Below, piece after piece: positions 31,001 to 46,000 of a stretch of DNA of 64,000 nt. The notes beneath the pieces are model-generated. The model saw nothing but the letters and a program-made list of their open reading frames with translations. It searched no databases and was not told where the DNA came from. A program made the position numbers and the translations under genes. Source of the DNA: Triatoma infestans (taxonomy: Eukaryota > Arthropoda > Insecta > Hemiptera > Reduviidae); the NCBI GenBank assembly GCA_011037195.1, contig JAAEAF010001572.1, positions 109,177-173,176 of the forward strand. The letters run 5' to 3'. Each line of letters starts with the position of its first letter. Within the stretch, counting starts at the first letter, position 1.

Positions 31001-34000
31001 TTAAAGAGAAAGTTCTACAAAGTACCTTAAGTCTTTACTACGCTTAAGAAATCCAAAGAACCTAATTTTATTCTGAAATAGAAACTGATGCTCTGTTATT
31101 TTTTTTTCTAATTGTCTGTGCGGAGTGACCAAGCTCTACGCTATCCAAAGTCCCTCTGGGCCCATATAGCTACCCCAAAGATCGGAGCTTCTCAGTACAC
31201 TTCCGGCGTCCAGACAATCCTGTCAATGTCTGCGACCGGACAGTGACCTGTAAAAGGCTCCTAGGAAGAAAAAAATCTGAGGGCAGCACTGCTGGACTCG
31301 ACCCAGGACCTCCAACCAAGATCCTAGTCCAGCTCGTTACCCCTGTGCTAATCCCTTCCAAAGAACTTTGTTATTACTAAGCACATTAAAAAAAAAATTA
31401 TCTCTATCGGAAATTTAATTTTAATTTAATTGCCTAATTATCTTTTTTACTAAATGTTTAGGTGCTGTTTGTATAAAATAGTTGGTGGGGAAGCATACAC
31501 TGGATTTGCTGATTCCTCAGACATACTTATTATCTGAATTTAATTATACTGTTTCCTATCCTAGAGCGCTTGTATGAAACACATTACTAAAATGGAAGCT
31601 TAGAGTGTTACCCTAGAACCCCTCTCGATCAATTTACTCAAAAAACGTTTATAATGAAAATTTTAGATTTATATAATGTGCAATTATTATTCTAATTTTA
31701 TAGAAAAAATTAAGAAAAAAGAAAAGTTCGAAAAATATATATAGAAAGGTCCCCGGGTACCAGCTGCAAGTGACAGTTAGATGTCAAATTTCCTGGTGAT
31801 ACCTTAAAAAGTCGATGCCGATCTCTTTGGCAATCCCAAGGTTTGATTTAGGAGCGGAATAGATGTTACACTGATCATTTTAGTCTAGTGTCAGCTTAGA
31901 TTGGCTATAGGTTCCCTGAAATGCTATATATATGGGTTCCGTCCACACTGTTAAATGGTAAGAATAATATCGCATTGTGATAAAAAGTATTGAATGTTCC
32001 GTATTTCTGGTGTGGTATGGTGTATGTTAATGTACATTGTCGGAATGTCTGAGCGCCTGAAGAGAGTCGTCAATATTATGTGCATACATTTCGACTCATT
32101 ACAGTCTTCTAGAGTTTTGAGATGGTTCTTTTATGAGTTTTAGACTATGTTGCACCTGCGAGGATGCTGTAGTGGCATATTTTATAGCTGATGTAGGTAT
32201 ATCCACTGTTCTGATAGAATATAATGTCGGACTAAGCAATCTTCCCTGTAGTACTCCTACCCTTCTGGGAATCACTCAAAATATTAAACAGCACTTCGAA
32301 CGGTGTAGAATCTGTCTGAGAGATGGTTTCTGAATATAATAGCCGTCTATTAGAGTAAGTTATGAGATAATAAGCGTCTGAAAGATATGTTTTAAGTTTA
32401 AATAGGGGGGCCATTATGCCATTCCTTTTCAAAAATGTGACGTACATAGAGTCCAGTCTGTAACATTGTTGAATTGTGGTGTGTGATGGTCCTAAAACCA
32501 AACTGGAGTGTTGGAAATATACTGTCTGCTACAGTCTGCATGTCTGTTAGTAGCAATTGTTCGAAAATTTTGGAAAGTACTGGATGAAGACTGATAAGTT
32601 CTGCAGGATGTGACCAACTTTCTTAAAATTCAATTTAGTAAAAGAATATTTACTAAATGTTTACTTCCCTTTATTCTTAAAAGTATTGGAACCCAACATT
32701 GTACTGAAATAGCATGTTCCAGCTGTCCCAAAATATCCAAAAATAGATTTTCCAGAAAATACTTCATATAAAAGTGATAGTTTTTTTTATATATGTAGAT
32801 TGTAGATTGTTGTAGGGGATTACTGCTCTACGACCTGAAAGATCTATTGTGCCCCCTGGGCTTCTCAGTGTACTGCCGGTCTCCAAGCAGTGTTCTCTAG
32901 CTACAGACAACACTGCCCATCACCGGAAAGTGAGAGGCTCCTAGGCAAAGAAAATCTAAAGGCAGCAGGCTAGATTCGAACCCGGACTTTCGCGTTGCTA
33001 GTCCAGCGCGCTACCATTGAGCTAATCCCTTCCTTCTCCCTTGACTTTCGCCAATTAACTAGGGACGGAGACGCTAGTTTGTGTACTGTGTTTGTCCTTG
33101 CCTGTATGTATACTGCTCTATACTGATGTGGTTAAATCATCATTATAATTTACATTTTTCGGGTAAAATTAATTTTAGGAGGATTTTCTGAGGCGAATTT
33201 GATGTAAGTTTTAGGGTGGGGGGGGGAGAGACAAGTGAGCGTGCTCCCTCCAAAATTATTAAAGTTAGTAAAAATTCCATGTTTAATGACCATCAGTAAA
33301 CTAGGATTTGGACAGACAGTAAACTAGGTCTGCCACAGTCAAGTAGATTGTAGATTGCTGTAGGGGATTACTGCATTGGGACCTGAAAGATCTATTGTGC
33401 CCTCCGGAGCCTTCTCCAATGCACAGCCAGCCTCCAAGCAGTGTTCTCTAGCAACAGACAACACTGCCCCTCACCGGACACAGTGAGAGGCTCCTAGGTA
33501 GAGAAAATCTAAGGGCAGCATGCTAGATTCGAACACGGACTTTCGCGTTACTAGTCCAGCGCGCTACCACTGAGCTAATTCCTTCCTTCTTCCATTCTGT
33601 ACTATGTTTGTCCTTGCCTGTAAAGTGTAGGGTGCATGTAGTTTAAGTGCATTGGGTACTATGGAGTACCGAGTTGTGGTAACCCGTGGGATCGCTACCC
33701 CCCAAGTAACTGCATGCAACAGATACCCCTTTTGCAGGCATTTTATATATGTAGCGATGTACCTAGTTTAAAAAAAAAAATGTTTAGTGCCATTTTCAAG
33801 AAAATTCTCGAAAAAATTGGAAAATCTCATTATATAAATTCGCACTTCCGGTTCATCGGACATTAATAAAACCTGGTATTTTAAAGCAGCAGTTAAGGAG
33901 GGAAACTGAGATCTACATTTTCTACCAGAAACCCCAAAAATATAAATTTTCTCCAAAAAAATAAATTGATATAAAAAATTGAAAGGGCTATAAAAAAAAT

Positions 34001-37000
34001 GTGAGGGGGAAACTATGAATTTTGGAGGGAAAAAATCGTTACAGGCATCCGTTTTCGAAAATATTGCAAAAAAAAAAAACAACGAACTTTTCAGTAAAAA
34101 AATTATTCAGTTTGAACTGAATCAGTCAAAAACTTTAATGTGAGGTACTATTGTAGTAATATAATGGAATATCAAACCAAAATTCGCGATTTTTTTTCTT
34201 TTCTGAATAGTTAGCTCACAGACATAATACAAAAGAGCTAATTTCTAAAAACCACCTTTTTCGTGCTCAGCGATCTCAAAAGATGTGTATCACGAGGAAA
34301 ATCAATTTCAGAAATTGAATAGTTTCTCGACGATACGATCGAATATACTTCCTTTTATAGCTAAGAGTGATTAATAGGATAAATTTAGGTTATGTTAAGA
34401 TGTGTAATAGGATCCGAAGTGAGCGATCTAAAGCAGGGAGAGAAACACAAAATTAAGAATCTCACTCGCTATTTAGGCCAGACTAGAATGGGAGACTCTG
34501 TATATATATACATATATGCAACCAAGCTAGCCCTACAGAAGGACAGTCTTTAGAACAGTTTTATACAGCAGTTACAACGCGTCAACAACTAACTACTACC
34601 TTTCTCTTTACTCCGTCTAAATCTCTCGCTATCTAATTTCTATTTACGTGTAAAGCCTTGGCAGTTTTATGTCTTCATTTTATTATACAATGTTTTAGCA
34701 TTCATTTTAGCTTATTTCTTTAAAAAAAAAAAAAAAAAAAAAAAAACCTTCCTCACTAAATTTGTCTCCTTCTAAAACCTATTAAAGATGTTATTGGCCC
34801 AACATATTAATATTTGAAAAACTTGGTAAGTGCATTATCATAGCCATTAAAATGAAACTTTTATTATTTTGTATTTGAAAATTCGACGAGATATTACCTT
34901 TGTTTCAGGGCCTCCTTTCTAGCAAGAAATATGTAAAAAAAACTTGTAGAATTAAAGTTGAAACGAATCCAAACGAATGTTGGATGTGGCGCTCAAATGA
35001 AGTAATAAAAAATGGAATACAATCAAAAAAGCCAACAAGTATGAGTGTAACAGAAATATTGCATTGAAATGAAAACTCTACACGAACATAATGAATTTGC
35101 TCTAACGATGGATGAAAATCCGCAACCGGTCAGGAATAAAAGGAATATGCATTGTACAACGGATAAAATACCAGATGTTATCCACCACTGCGGATCCATC
35201 CACATATTTAACAATAAAAAATGCCTTTTTAAAAAAAACACAAACACATTTTTATAATGAGAAAGTTAGTTTTATACATTTTTTTTTTAAGTGGGCGAAA
35301 ACATGGATATAGTATCACGGCCATAACCTTGGTTTTTTTTTTTACTTTATTAGTTTTATTATTTAATATTATAATTTCATAATCTACTTACAAATGGTGA
35401 TCATTAGCTGGTGAAAGTGGTGAGGTAACTGAAGCAAAACCGTCCCGATGAGGACTTGGTGGTCCTGAGTCCAGAGAGTCTGGTGTTGCACTTCTTGATC
35501 TTGAATCATTGCTCACCCTCTGGAAATTTGGGAATTTTTCAATGATAAAATAATGATACGATTTTTTGCAGGAAGGAGATTTTTTTGCAGGAGCAGAGAA
35601 AAGTTTATAGATATATATTTATAAACCATCTCTCTCTTGATAATAAATATTTAAATCTTTGGAGAAAAAAAAAAAACAAAATACAAAAAGTTATAAACAA
35701 TAACAAATCTCTAAACATAATAAAAGTAAATCGACGATTACATACCAGACGACAATAATCTTAATTTAATCATTATATCTTAAAACGTCCATTTGTGGTG
35801 AAAATTTGTTAAATTATAAAAAGAAAATATTTTTATAAAGACTACATTTTTCATGTTTTCGTTTTCAAACTTCGGTGATATTTCTTGATTGTCACATCTT
35901 AACAGCGCGCCGATAATTCACCAATTACAAGTTAAAAAAAACAAAAAAAAAACTACAAAATGTCTTTAAAAACATACAATACAAAAAGTTACATCCAACA
36001 TACTGGGCGTTTGGTCGACTGAAGGACTATATGCTTAATATACTGCCTACTTAGTATGTGTGGGCATCGCCTACAAGTCTTGAAGAGGGTGTCCTCTAAG
36101 TTTTATATTAAAATAAATAAAATAAAAGACAAAATAAATAAAGAATGAAAAAAAAAATCTATATGACAAAAATTAAAGAAAACAAGACATTGTATGGGGG
36201 GGGGCTGGGGAGGACTGTTATCAATACAGCTTAGTCAGTCAGTCATCAAATGATTGAATGTCTCTTCATGGGAATAAAGTTTTGTTGTTCTTTTATCAAT
36301 CTCATTACAAAAATAATAATTCTAGTTTCATATAAGTTTACTAGGTACGAATAACCATATCAGTAGTAGTGGCACCAGTCATCAGTGATATAATACGAGT
36401 ATATCTAGAAAGTGAGAGAGAGAGGGGGGATAATATAATAATAATTAATAATAGTGTTTTCTAAGGAGGGGAGTAGCTCAGTGTCTAGCGCGCCGGACTA
36501 GCAACATAAAGGTCCCAGGTTCGTGCACAGCAATGGCTGCCCTTAAATTTTTACTTTCTAGGACCTTTTACAGCTCACTGCCTCAGTGATGGGCAGTGTT
36601 GTTTGTAACGAAAAAACAAATATTGTAAAAGAAAAAAAATCTCCAGTGAAACACACATACAACTTTCTCTTACTCCAGTTCTCAAAATTATAATTGACAA
36701 ATTTTATAGTTTGTGTACCAAAATTTAATGAAATTCGTCGAAAACTGAAAAAACTATTTAGTAAAAGCGCACTTCCACATTACTAATTTTCATAAAACTC
36801 AGAATTTTGGCCATCTATTTATTTCTAATTAAGTTTGTTTGGATGATTAGAATTGTATAATCTATTATCCAATTATACTTTATCAATTGTGATAGCAATT
36901 TAGAGAAAAAAATTACCCTATCCCCACCCCTAAAAGTGCCCTTAAATGAATTTTCCCAGAGAAATGTTTCAAATAAAAGTTGTAGATCTTGTAGGTGTAG

Positions 37001-40000
37001 TTTATATGGGAAGTTTCAAGAAAATCGTTGCAACCATTTTTGATAAAATCGCATAAAAGTGAACAAATTATTTAGTAAAGTGGTAAAATAAACGCACTTC
37101 TGGTCATCCTATTTTTTTCAAACTCGGAATTTCAACAATATAATATAATTCTAATTAACATTATTTAGATGACAAGTTGTCTAATAAACTGAAATAGCAC
37201 TTGAGGTAAAAACCTAACCCCATCCCTCCACCAAAACTGCCCTTAAATGAATTTTCCCGGAAAAATGTTTCAAATAAATGTTGTAGCTCTTTGTATGTGT
37301 AGTTGATATACCAAGTTTGAAGAAAATCGTTGGAGCCAATTTTGAGAAAATCGTAAAAAAAAAACCCTAGTAAAATGACACTTCCGGTTGAGGAATTTTG
37401 ACAGATAACGTACTGTCAGATCCCATGATGATACCTAAACGGAATATCAAGTTTCAACTTTCTACGGTTTTTCGACTTTGAGCTATGCTGTTCACATAAA
37501 AACCACACACACACACACACACACACAGACCATTTGCTAAAACCCACTTTTTTGGACTCAGGGGACCTCATTACGGATATTTCCGGTGAAAATTCGATAT
37601 CGAAAATATGATACTATTCCAAATACTTCCTCTTACTTAGGAGTAAGAGAAAGTAAAAAAATTATTCGAGGAAACACTGAATTTAAAAAGTACTGTCGAG
37701 AAAATCTGAAGCTGAGCTTTCCTGTAAAGTGCCCATTAATCGATTGTTAATAAAACATTTTTCCAATGAAAAAGAAAAAAAAAAAAAAAAGCAAAGAATT
37801 CATTCAATAGAATAAATGTAATGAACTTATCTTGCCAGAAATGTAAACTAAAATAAAATTACAATAGATTAATTTTAGATCTAGTACGTAGAAAGTAACA
37901 TGAACTATTGTTTCAATGTAAATAAATATCTGAGCAAAACTAACAAATACCTACATAACGCGTACCAAAGAAATACCATAACATTAATACATACTAAATT
38001 TAATCATCAATGTTATTCTTCTGTTATAATTTATTTCTAGGAAATTGTAAATAAAACCCGGCAATAAATACCTCATTTATCCGGACATTTTATCGATTAT
38101 AATTGAGGGACAGTTTATCATTAGGACAAATATAATGTAGATATTATATACGGAATTAGATTTATAGATTATTATATTGGAATGTGCGTAGCAAAAGAAT
38201 GTAGCTGAGAGCGTCTTACTCTGTTAACATTTTTATTTTATATATCTACCTCAAACTAAACAATGTAAACATTAAAGTTATCAGGTCTCTATTACCTTCA
38301 TAATACACGACTTTCTCTTCTCCTTTCAACAATTATATATAAAATGACAAATTTCTTTTAAATTTCAAATATTAATCATTTTTGTGCTAACATAAATATA
38401 TAATGGCGGTGGTGGGGGGACAAGTGGCAACCTACCAACCGAGCTTGATAGAGAATGATTATTACATTGTAGAGAGCGCCAACAATGAACAACAAACACA
38501 TTTGAAACTTACGTCACAAATACCGGCAGAACTACCTAAAAATCATTACTTTATTTTTCTTTCTCTTACTCCTAATAAGAAGAAGTATTGTAATCGTATC
38601 AAATTTACGATATCAAGTTTTCACCGGAAATATCCGTTTTGAGGTCTCCTGAGACCCCAAAAGTGGTTTTTAGCAGCAAATGGTCTGTGTGTCTGTGAAC
38701 AGCATAGCTCAAAAACGAAAAAACCGTAGAAGGTTGAAACTTGATATTCCGTTTAGGTATCACCATGGGATCTGACAGTGGGTCATCTGTCCAAATTCCT
38801 CAACCGGAAGTATCACTTTACTTGTTTTTTTTTTTTTTTTTGTTACTCTTTTGGGTTTTTCTCAAAAAAGGCACCGACGATTTTCTTCAAACTTAGTATA
38901 TCAACTACACATACAAAGAGCTACAACTTTTATTTGAAACATTTCTCTGGAGAAAATTCATTTAAAGGCAGTTATAGGGGAGGTGTGGGGTTAGGTTTAC
39001 ATTTAAAGTGCTATTTCAATTTATTAGACAATTCTGTCATCTAAATAATGTTAATTAGAATTGAATTGTGTTATTGAAATTCCGAGTTTGAAAACAAAAT
39101 CGGATAACCGGAAGTGCGTTTACTCTACCACTTTACTAAATAATTATGTTTTTTTCACTTTTTGTGCAATTTTCTCAAAAATGGTTCCGAAGATTTTCTT
39201 GAAACTTCGTATATAAACTAAACATACAAAGATCTACAACTTTTATTCAAAACATTTCTCTGGGGAAAATTCATTTAAGGCCACTTTTCGGGGTGAGGGT
39301 GGGGTTATGTTTTTCTCTAAAGTGATATCAATAGTTGATTATATATATAATTCGATCATCTAAACAAAAAAATCTATTGTCAAATACTCATACAACTTTC
39401 TCTTACTTCAGTTTTTAAAATTGTAATTGACAAGTTAGTGTGCCAAATTTATAATAAATTCGTCGGAGTTCTTGAAATTCGTCGAAAACTGAAAAAAAAA
39501 AAAACTGTTCAATAAATTGGATTCTGGGGATCTCAAAACGTGCGAAAACTCGATATCGATAATTTGACACGATTACAATATTTCCTCTTACTTGGGGTAA
39601 GAGAAAGTAAATATAGTTTGATGAAAACGTAAAAAGAGTATACGACTGAAAAGTTTTATCGAATCGAACCGAGTGAACGCCCTTAAGCTAGGATCAGTCT
39701 AAGACGATTAACTGGGTTGATATAAAAAACACAGATGATCTATCAGTGAGTTAGTGAGAAGGTAATGAAATTTGAGTTATTCAGGATTAGATTTTTTTAA
39801 CAAAGAAATAATTTGAGTTTTGTAACTACTTGGTTTCACATCATCAAGGTTAAATTCCAGCGCATCACTGTATACAAACTGATTATGAGAATACTGAAGT
39901 GCAAAGGTGTATATCACGGTTTTTTTAAGTTTCACGAAATTACGTTCCCAATGTTACTAAAAGTAATTGTGTGTCACAGCAGAACAACAATTTATCAATA

Positions 40001-43000
40001 AAAATCTTCTTCATCTTAAGATTTTCAAAACACATTAAAAGACAATAAAAGATGAACAGATTAAAATTGAATATTATATTTTTAAGAAGATATTTGACAT
40101 GAATGGCTGGTTATATTGTCGAATGAAATAAATTTTCTCTTGATCAAAAGCAATCGTGTTTTTTTTACATAATTACTAGAAAACTATTAAAAGTGTTAAG
40201 TTGAATGGATAAGGAAACATATTAAAAAAAAAAAAATTATATGTACTGCTAATTTACATACACAATATACCATCTATTGAGTAACTGAAACTAGTATTTA
40301 ACAAACTATTTCTTAAAATAACCTTCAACTCAATTTTTTTTTCTTTTTTATAAGGTCTAATGTTTACCGTGTACTCAACGAACATATCTTGGATGTGATG
40401 ACATATCTAGGAAACCGGTTCTCAGTGTACAATATGTTTCACTGCCCACACTATACCATTACCGAGGATATGGGTAATTTTATGGAGGAATTTAATAAAT
40501 TTATTCGTTGTTTATGGGTAATGTTTTTTTTTTTTTTTTTGTTATAATACTTCAGTCCACGAATTCATAAAAGATTTAAATTTGATTTTAAGAAATCCCA
40601 AATCTGATTTGCAAATTGCAAGAATGAAGAAAAAAGATGAATGAAGATTATTTTGAAAATTGTCTTACCCAAGAATTGGTTCTGAAATCTTAGGAAATTA
40701 AGGACGTTCCACGAAAAAAATATTATTATTATTTGGTGCCAGGGCATGTTGGCATTGAAGGGAATGACATGGCCGACGCCCTGGTGAAACGCTGAGACCC
40801 CGTTTCTCTAGGGAAGAACTTAGGAAGGAAGGAGGAGGAGGCAAAGTGATCTCAACTCTAGAACTCCCTTCGCGGTTTGCAGCAGGCTAAGATCTGCCTG
40901 GGAAATTATAACCAGCGGAGATCGGATGCCTGCATCGGCTTGAGTAAGAACAGGCCCCGCGTTCTCATGGGTTTCCTCACGGGGCAAACGCCGGCTTGGA
41001 GGACACCTGACGAAGTTGGGTTGGGAAAGTGACAGCTTACCCAAGAAGAGAAATTGGTTCTGAAAACTTAGGAAATTAAGGGGGTTCCACAAAAAAAAAA
41101 TATTATTATTATTTGGTGCCAGGGCATGTTGGCTTTGAAGGGAATGACATGGCCGACGCCCTGGCAAAGCGCTGCGACCCCGTTTCTCTAGGGAAGAACA
41201 TAGGAAGGATGAGGAGGAGACAAAGAGATCTCAACTGAGGAACTCTCTCCCCCCTTTGCGGCAGGCCAAGATCTGCCTGGGAAATTATAACCAACGGAGA
41301 TCGGAGGCCTGCATCGGCTTGACAAAGAACAGCTCCGCGTTCTCATGGGTTTCCTCAAAGGGGAAACGCCGACTTAGTGGGGACACCTGACGAAGTTGGG
41401 TTTGGAAAGTGACATCTCATGCTGACTCTGTGGGAAGTGGGAGAAAACTCCATTACATCTCCTAACAGACTGCGAGAAGCTGCCACTCAGAGAAGATTCA
41501 AGAATCTGGGTAGCTACCACGTGGAAGAGGGGGGTATACCCTCTCTAGAGTCCGTCAGGTTACTAAGTAACCTGATGGAGGTTCTGTAGAACGGATGTTC
41601 ATTTGGGGAATCTGCTCGGGTGCTGTGGGTAAATAGCCTGTGGCACCCAGGGGGCACAGCACAATAGATCGCAAGGTCGCAAAAAAAAAAAAATATTATT
41701 TTAGATAAAAAACCTGATTCATTTAATCTTCATTGAGATATTTAGATTACATTTTTATTAATACAAATACATTTCTCACTAATAAATTGCTAATTAAAAA
41801 TCTTTCTGTACTGACATTTATAACATGCCACCTCTTATTACTAAAGTTCTTACATACAATTTCTAGAAAGTTAAAAATCATACCACCCAGTTTTATAACT
41901 TGGAATGAACTAACCCCTCCACCCCAAAATTTTTTCATCAGCAAAACTGCCCATGCTTCTAACGGATTATAAAGTCTTACAGCAAACAATTTACCGTTAA
42001 TTATATTAGAGGGATCTAACAGACATTTCCTATATCCGTGAGAAATGCGATATTCCGTCACAAGAGAAATAAGATTTCAAGATTTGGGGCCAAACAATAT
42101 ATTTCTTTTACATTCGCTGCGGTTTACATTCCTCTAAAAATGTTAACTATTAATTGCCAAAACAAAATAATTGGTTAAAAACAGACCTGACAATATTATA
42201 TTATTATTTATTAAATGTAATTTTTTGCCAGTGGGAGTGTATTTGTAACACTTGTCCCCATCTTACTATTTTGTCTTGAAAAGCGAACCGTTTTATACAT
42301 TTGTTATCGTTTTGAAATTTCATATTACGTAATAATTATTTGAGGAAATTGTGATGGATGCAAGAAATATAAAAATATATTTAATTTGAAAAAAAAATCA
42401 AAATGATGAAAATATGTGGTATTCCCTTGCTAAAGGACATTTCTGGTAGAAGACCACTATTGTCTTTTAGAGTTCATGAACTTGATAGCACTACGTACTC
42501 CTTCTTCTCACAGAGGAGGAATTGAACGAACAATTAGAAGACATTCCTTCAGAATAGAGTTTGTTGTAGATACCGAGGGAGAACACATCTGAACTGTGCC
42601 AGTTTAAGTTATAACATAAGAGTTTAAAAACAATGCGATCTCTTTCTTATTTCTGATATTTCACTCTCTTAAATATATATACCTACAAGCCCTTATACAA
42701 CACCAGTCAAGCCACTACAAACATACAACAAACTCAACACACTCAAATACATTACAAAATCAAACAATAAAATCTGATCCGACCTCTAATACGGAAGTGG
42801 CAGAATATTACAATACAGAATATAATTGCTTATTCATTTAATAGTTAGCTCACAGGTATGGCCAACATATACGGCCCGTGATTAATCTTTCTGAAATAGA
42901 ATCCAAAGAGAGGATCCATAGCAGAGAAAGAGAGAGACAAAAATGACAGGACCACTCTCTCGGAGTAGAATGGGAGAAACTGCATAAATACAGAGACGGG

Positions 43001-46000
43001 AGATATATATACAACAGAGTTCACTCGCCAGTCACAACGTGTCATTTACCTTACCCTTACCCACTCTACCATACTCTACCATTTTACTGTAAAGTCCAGG
43101 CAGTCAGTGTCACTTTTAACACTATACAGTGTTTACCCATATATAGTTTATTCATTCAAACCAAACCATTTCTCTCCTTCATCATACCCATTATATTTCA
43201 ATATTAGCTGTTTAACTTTCAATAATTATTGGTCGAATAGATTCGCATATTTCTTTCAAATGAAGCTTAGCCTTTTTTCTAAAAAATCTGGCTGAATGCA
43301 AATTTGATCAATTTCCAACGTTAGAGACCGTATCTTTAAATATATTTCAAGAATTTAAGTAACAATATTCTTACACTAATGACCGATTTCGAGCAGCGAT
43401 TCGACTGCTTCAAGAAAATTGATAAAATATAATCTATTATCCGAAATCCATTTTCTGTACAAGTAGATGACGTTCCTCCTGTTGATATACAATTAGAAAT
43501 AATTAATTTACAATATGATGAATTATTATTACATGAGAATTATCGCAAAAAGCAAGAAAATTTGTACAATTTTTATAATTAATTGAATAATGGGAAAATA
43601 TGGAAATTAAAAAAAAAAACTTGTCAAGAAATATTTATTATAATCTTCAGCTCAACATAAATTTGTGAACAAACTTTTTCTTTAATGAATCTAAATAAAA
43701 GTTCAACAAGATCAAGATTGAATGATTAACATTTGAAGGCTGTGTTAAGAATAGTTCCTACAAGTATATGGAGCCAAATATAAAGAAAATAGTAGGCGAT
43801 GCAAAGCGCCTTAACATGTCACATTAGTTTTTTTTTTTGGGCCGGGTGCAAAACTGTTGCCCACGCCTGAGTTAGCTGATTGAGAACAGACTTTATCAGA
43901 CTGCCCGGGAGTTCGGTACTGCACTGAGAATTATCTCAAATATTGACAGGCCACAATTAAAATAAATAGACAAAATAAGGGAAGGGAATAGCTAAGTGGT
44001 TAGAGTACTAGACTCCCACGCGGAGGGCCCGGGTTCAAGTCCAGCTGTGCTACACTTAGATTTTTTTCTTCCTAGGAGCCTCTACACCTCACAGTCCGGT
44101 GAAGGACAGTGTTGTTTGAGACGAGAGAATACTGAACCGGAGGCCGGCAGTGCACTGAGAAGGCTCCGGGCGCCAATGACCATAGATATTGACGCGCCTT
44201 AAATTAAAATAATAATAATAATAAATTAAAACTATCGTTTCAAGTAGTTTCACTTTAATAGATGGCATATTCATATATACTAATTACAAAGATTTAATTA
44301 CATACACATAACAAATATTTAATAAGGTCTGGGGAATAATTGAATTAAAAGGTTATATATATGGTTTATATTATTGGGTTATAAATGGACATGAAATGTC
44401 CGTTTTTGTTATTAAAAGTATAATACAAATTTTACAGTAAATAAAATAAACTAATTTGAATAAATACTAATTTTTGTTTTTATACTGATTAATTTCCATA
44501 AAGAAATAAGAAAAGATAACTTTGGTGGTTGGAGGTGTGATAGCATATCATACGTCAGATTACTTCCCTGCCATCCGCAAGGAACGCTAGGGTCGTATTT
44601 TCAAACGAAGCCAACCAAGGGGTTGGGGATGAAGTATCGTCATGCTTCCCCCACCACAGATTTCTATATTGAAGGAAAAAAGGATCTTCATCCAAAAAGG
44701 AAAAACACCATCTTCATGAGCGAAGACGCCAGCCGTGCTAACCAGCCAACAATAAACGTCCAGTCTACACACCGTTAAATCAAGTCTACACTGTCCGGTG
44801 AGAGAACACTGTCTGGAGGCCTGCAGTGCACTGAGAAGGCTCCGGGCGCCAATGACCATAGATCTCTTAAATTAAAACAAAATAAACCGTACAAAAAAGC
44901 AGCCTAATGTGTGTGAAGTTTTTTTTTTTTATTTACTTTTAATCTCAAAGTTATAATATATCAAAAAGTGATAAATAAATAAAGAATAATATATGAAAGT
45001 TATTTTTTTTTTTTTTTAAATAACAATGCAGACGATATAAAAAAAAAATTGAATTGTTTACAATTGTAAAAGACTTAAAAGCTTTTATTAACATTCTTTT
45101 GTTGTATAAAAACATTTTTATAAGCTAAGATGAATTTAAACTGGTTTTTATCTTTATATCAATTGTAAAGATTATTATTAAATTTACAACTTCAATTAAA
45201 CAAGTTTTTAAGAGAAAATTATAAATTTTGAAGAGGCGCCAAAATGTTCCCCTAATAATTGTGAAAGCCATATGTTTCTTTTTAAGCCTGCAAAAAAACA
45301 ATTTTGTTGCGTGGTAATGAGCGTTATTTGTGTAGTGATGTTTTGTAAGATTGTTAAGTACAATACGAGTATTTTGTATTTTTCATAAAATTCAATCTTT
45401 TGGGAGTATTACCATTCTAAACTTATTATCCATCCTACCTATTTACTTACTTTGCTTTACATCTTGAATTTGTTTTAACAGTACTTTAAAAAAATCGTGG
45501 ACAATCCCTTTTATAATGGGGTTGTTGAAGAGAGAAATTAGGTTTGATTAAATGAACGAGATATGCTGACACTAATATAATGTAGCTAAGTTTACACTAA
45601 CTGCACTGGACTTTATAATGAAAATGATAGAATGAATGGTGAGAGTAGAGATATGACATGATGCGTCGACTGGTGTACAGTTGTATGGTTGTATATGATA
45701 GATCACTTTACATAGATTCCCACTTGCTTATATACACAGGTTCTCCCACTCTAGCCTGCCTAAGTCAGAGAGTAGTCTCTGTTAACTAGAGAGAGCCTCT
45801 CTTCTCTCTGCTGTGGCTGCATTCTTTTTGCTGTGGATGGGTGCTATTACACTTAGTTATGAAGGCATGAAGAAAACGTAAACTTAGAAACGTCGAAAAG
45901 TCGAACAATAAACCTCTTTTTTCTTTTAAAGACGAAAATGCACTTCTTCTTTTTTCGCAATTTGAATAAGGACGGAGTTCTGATCTGGGAGCCAACGAGA

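Noticed and set aside
36661..39611. CRISPR-like or satellite array
   Set aside because: The repeats are long, dispersed, in both orientations and irregularly spaced, in a genome with spliced genes; they are transposable-type repeats.
41747..42061. 104-residue - strand frame
   Set aside because: No motif, no splice context, AT-rich intron; likely chance.
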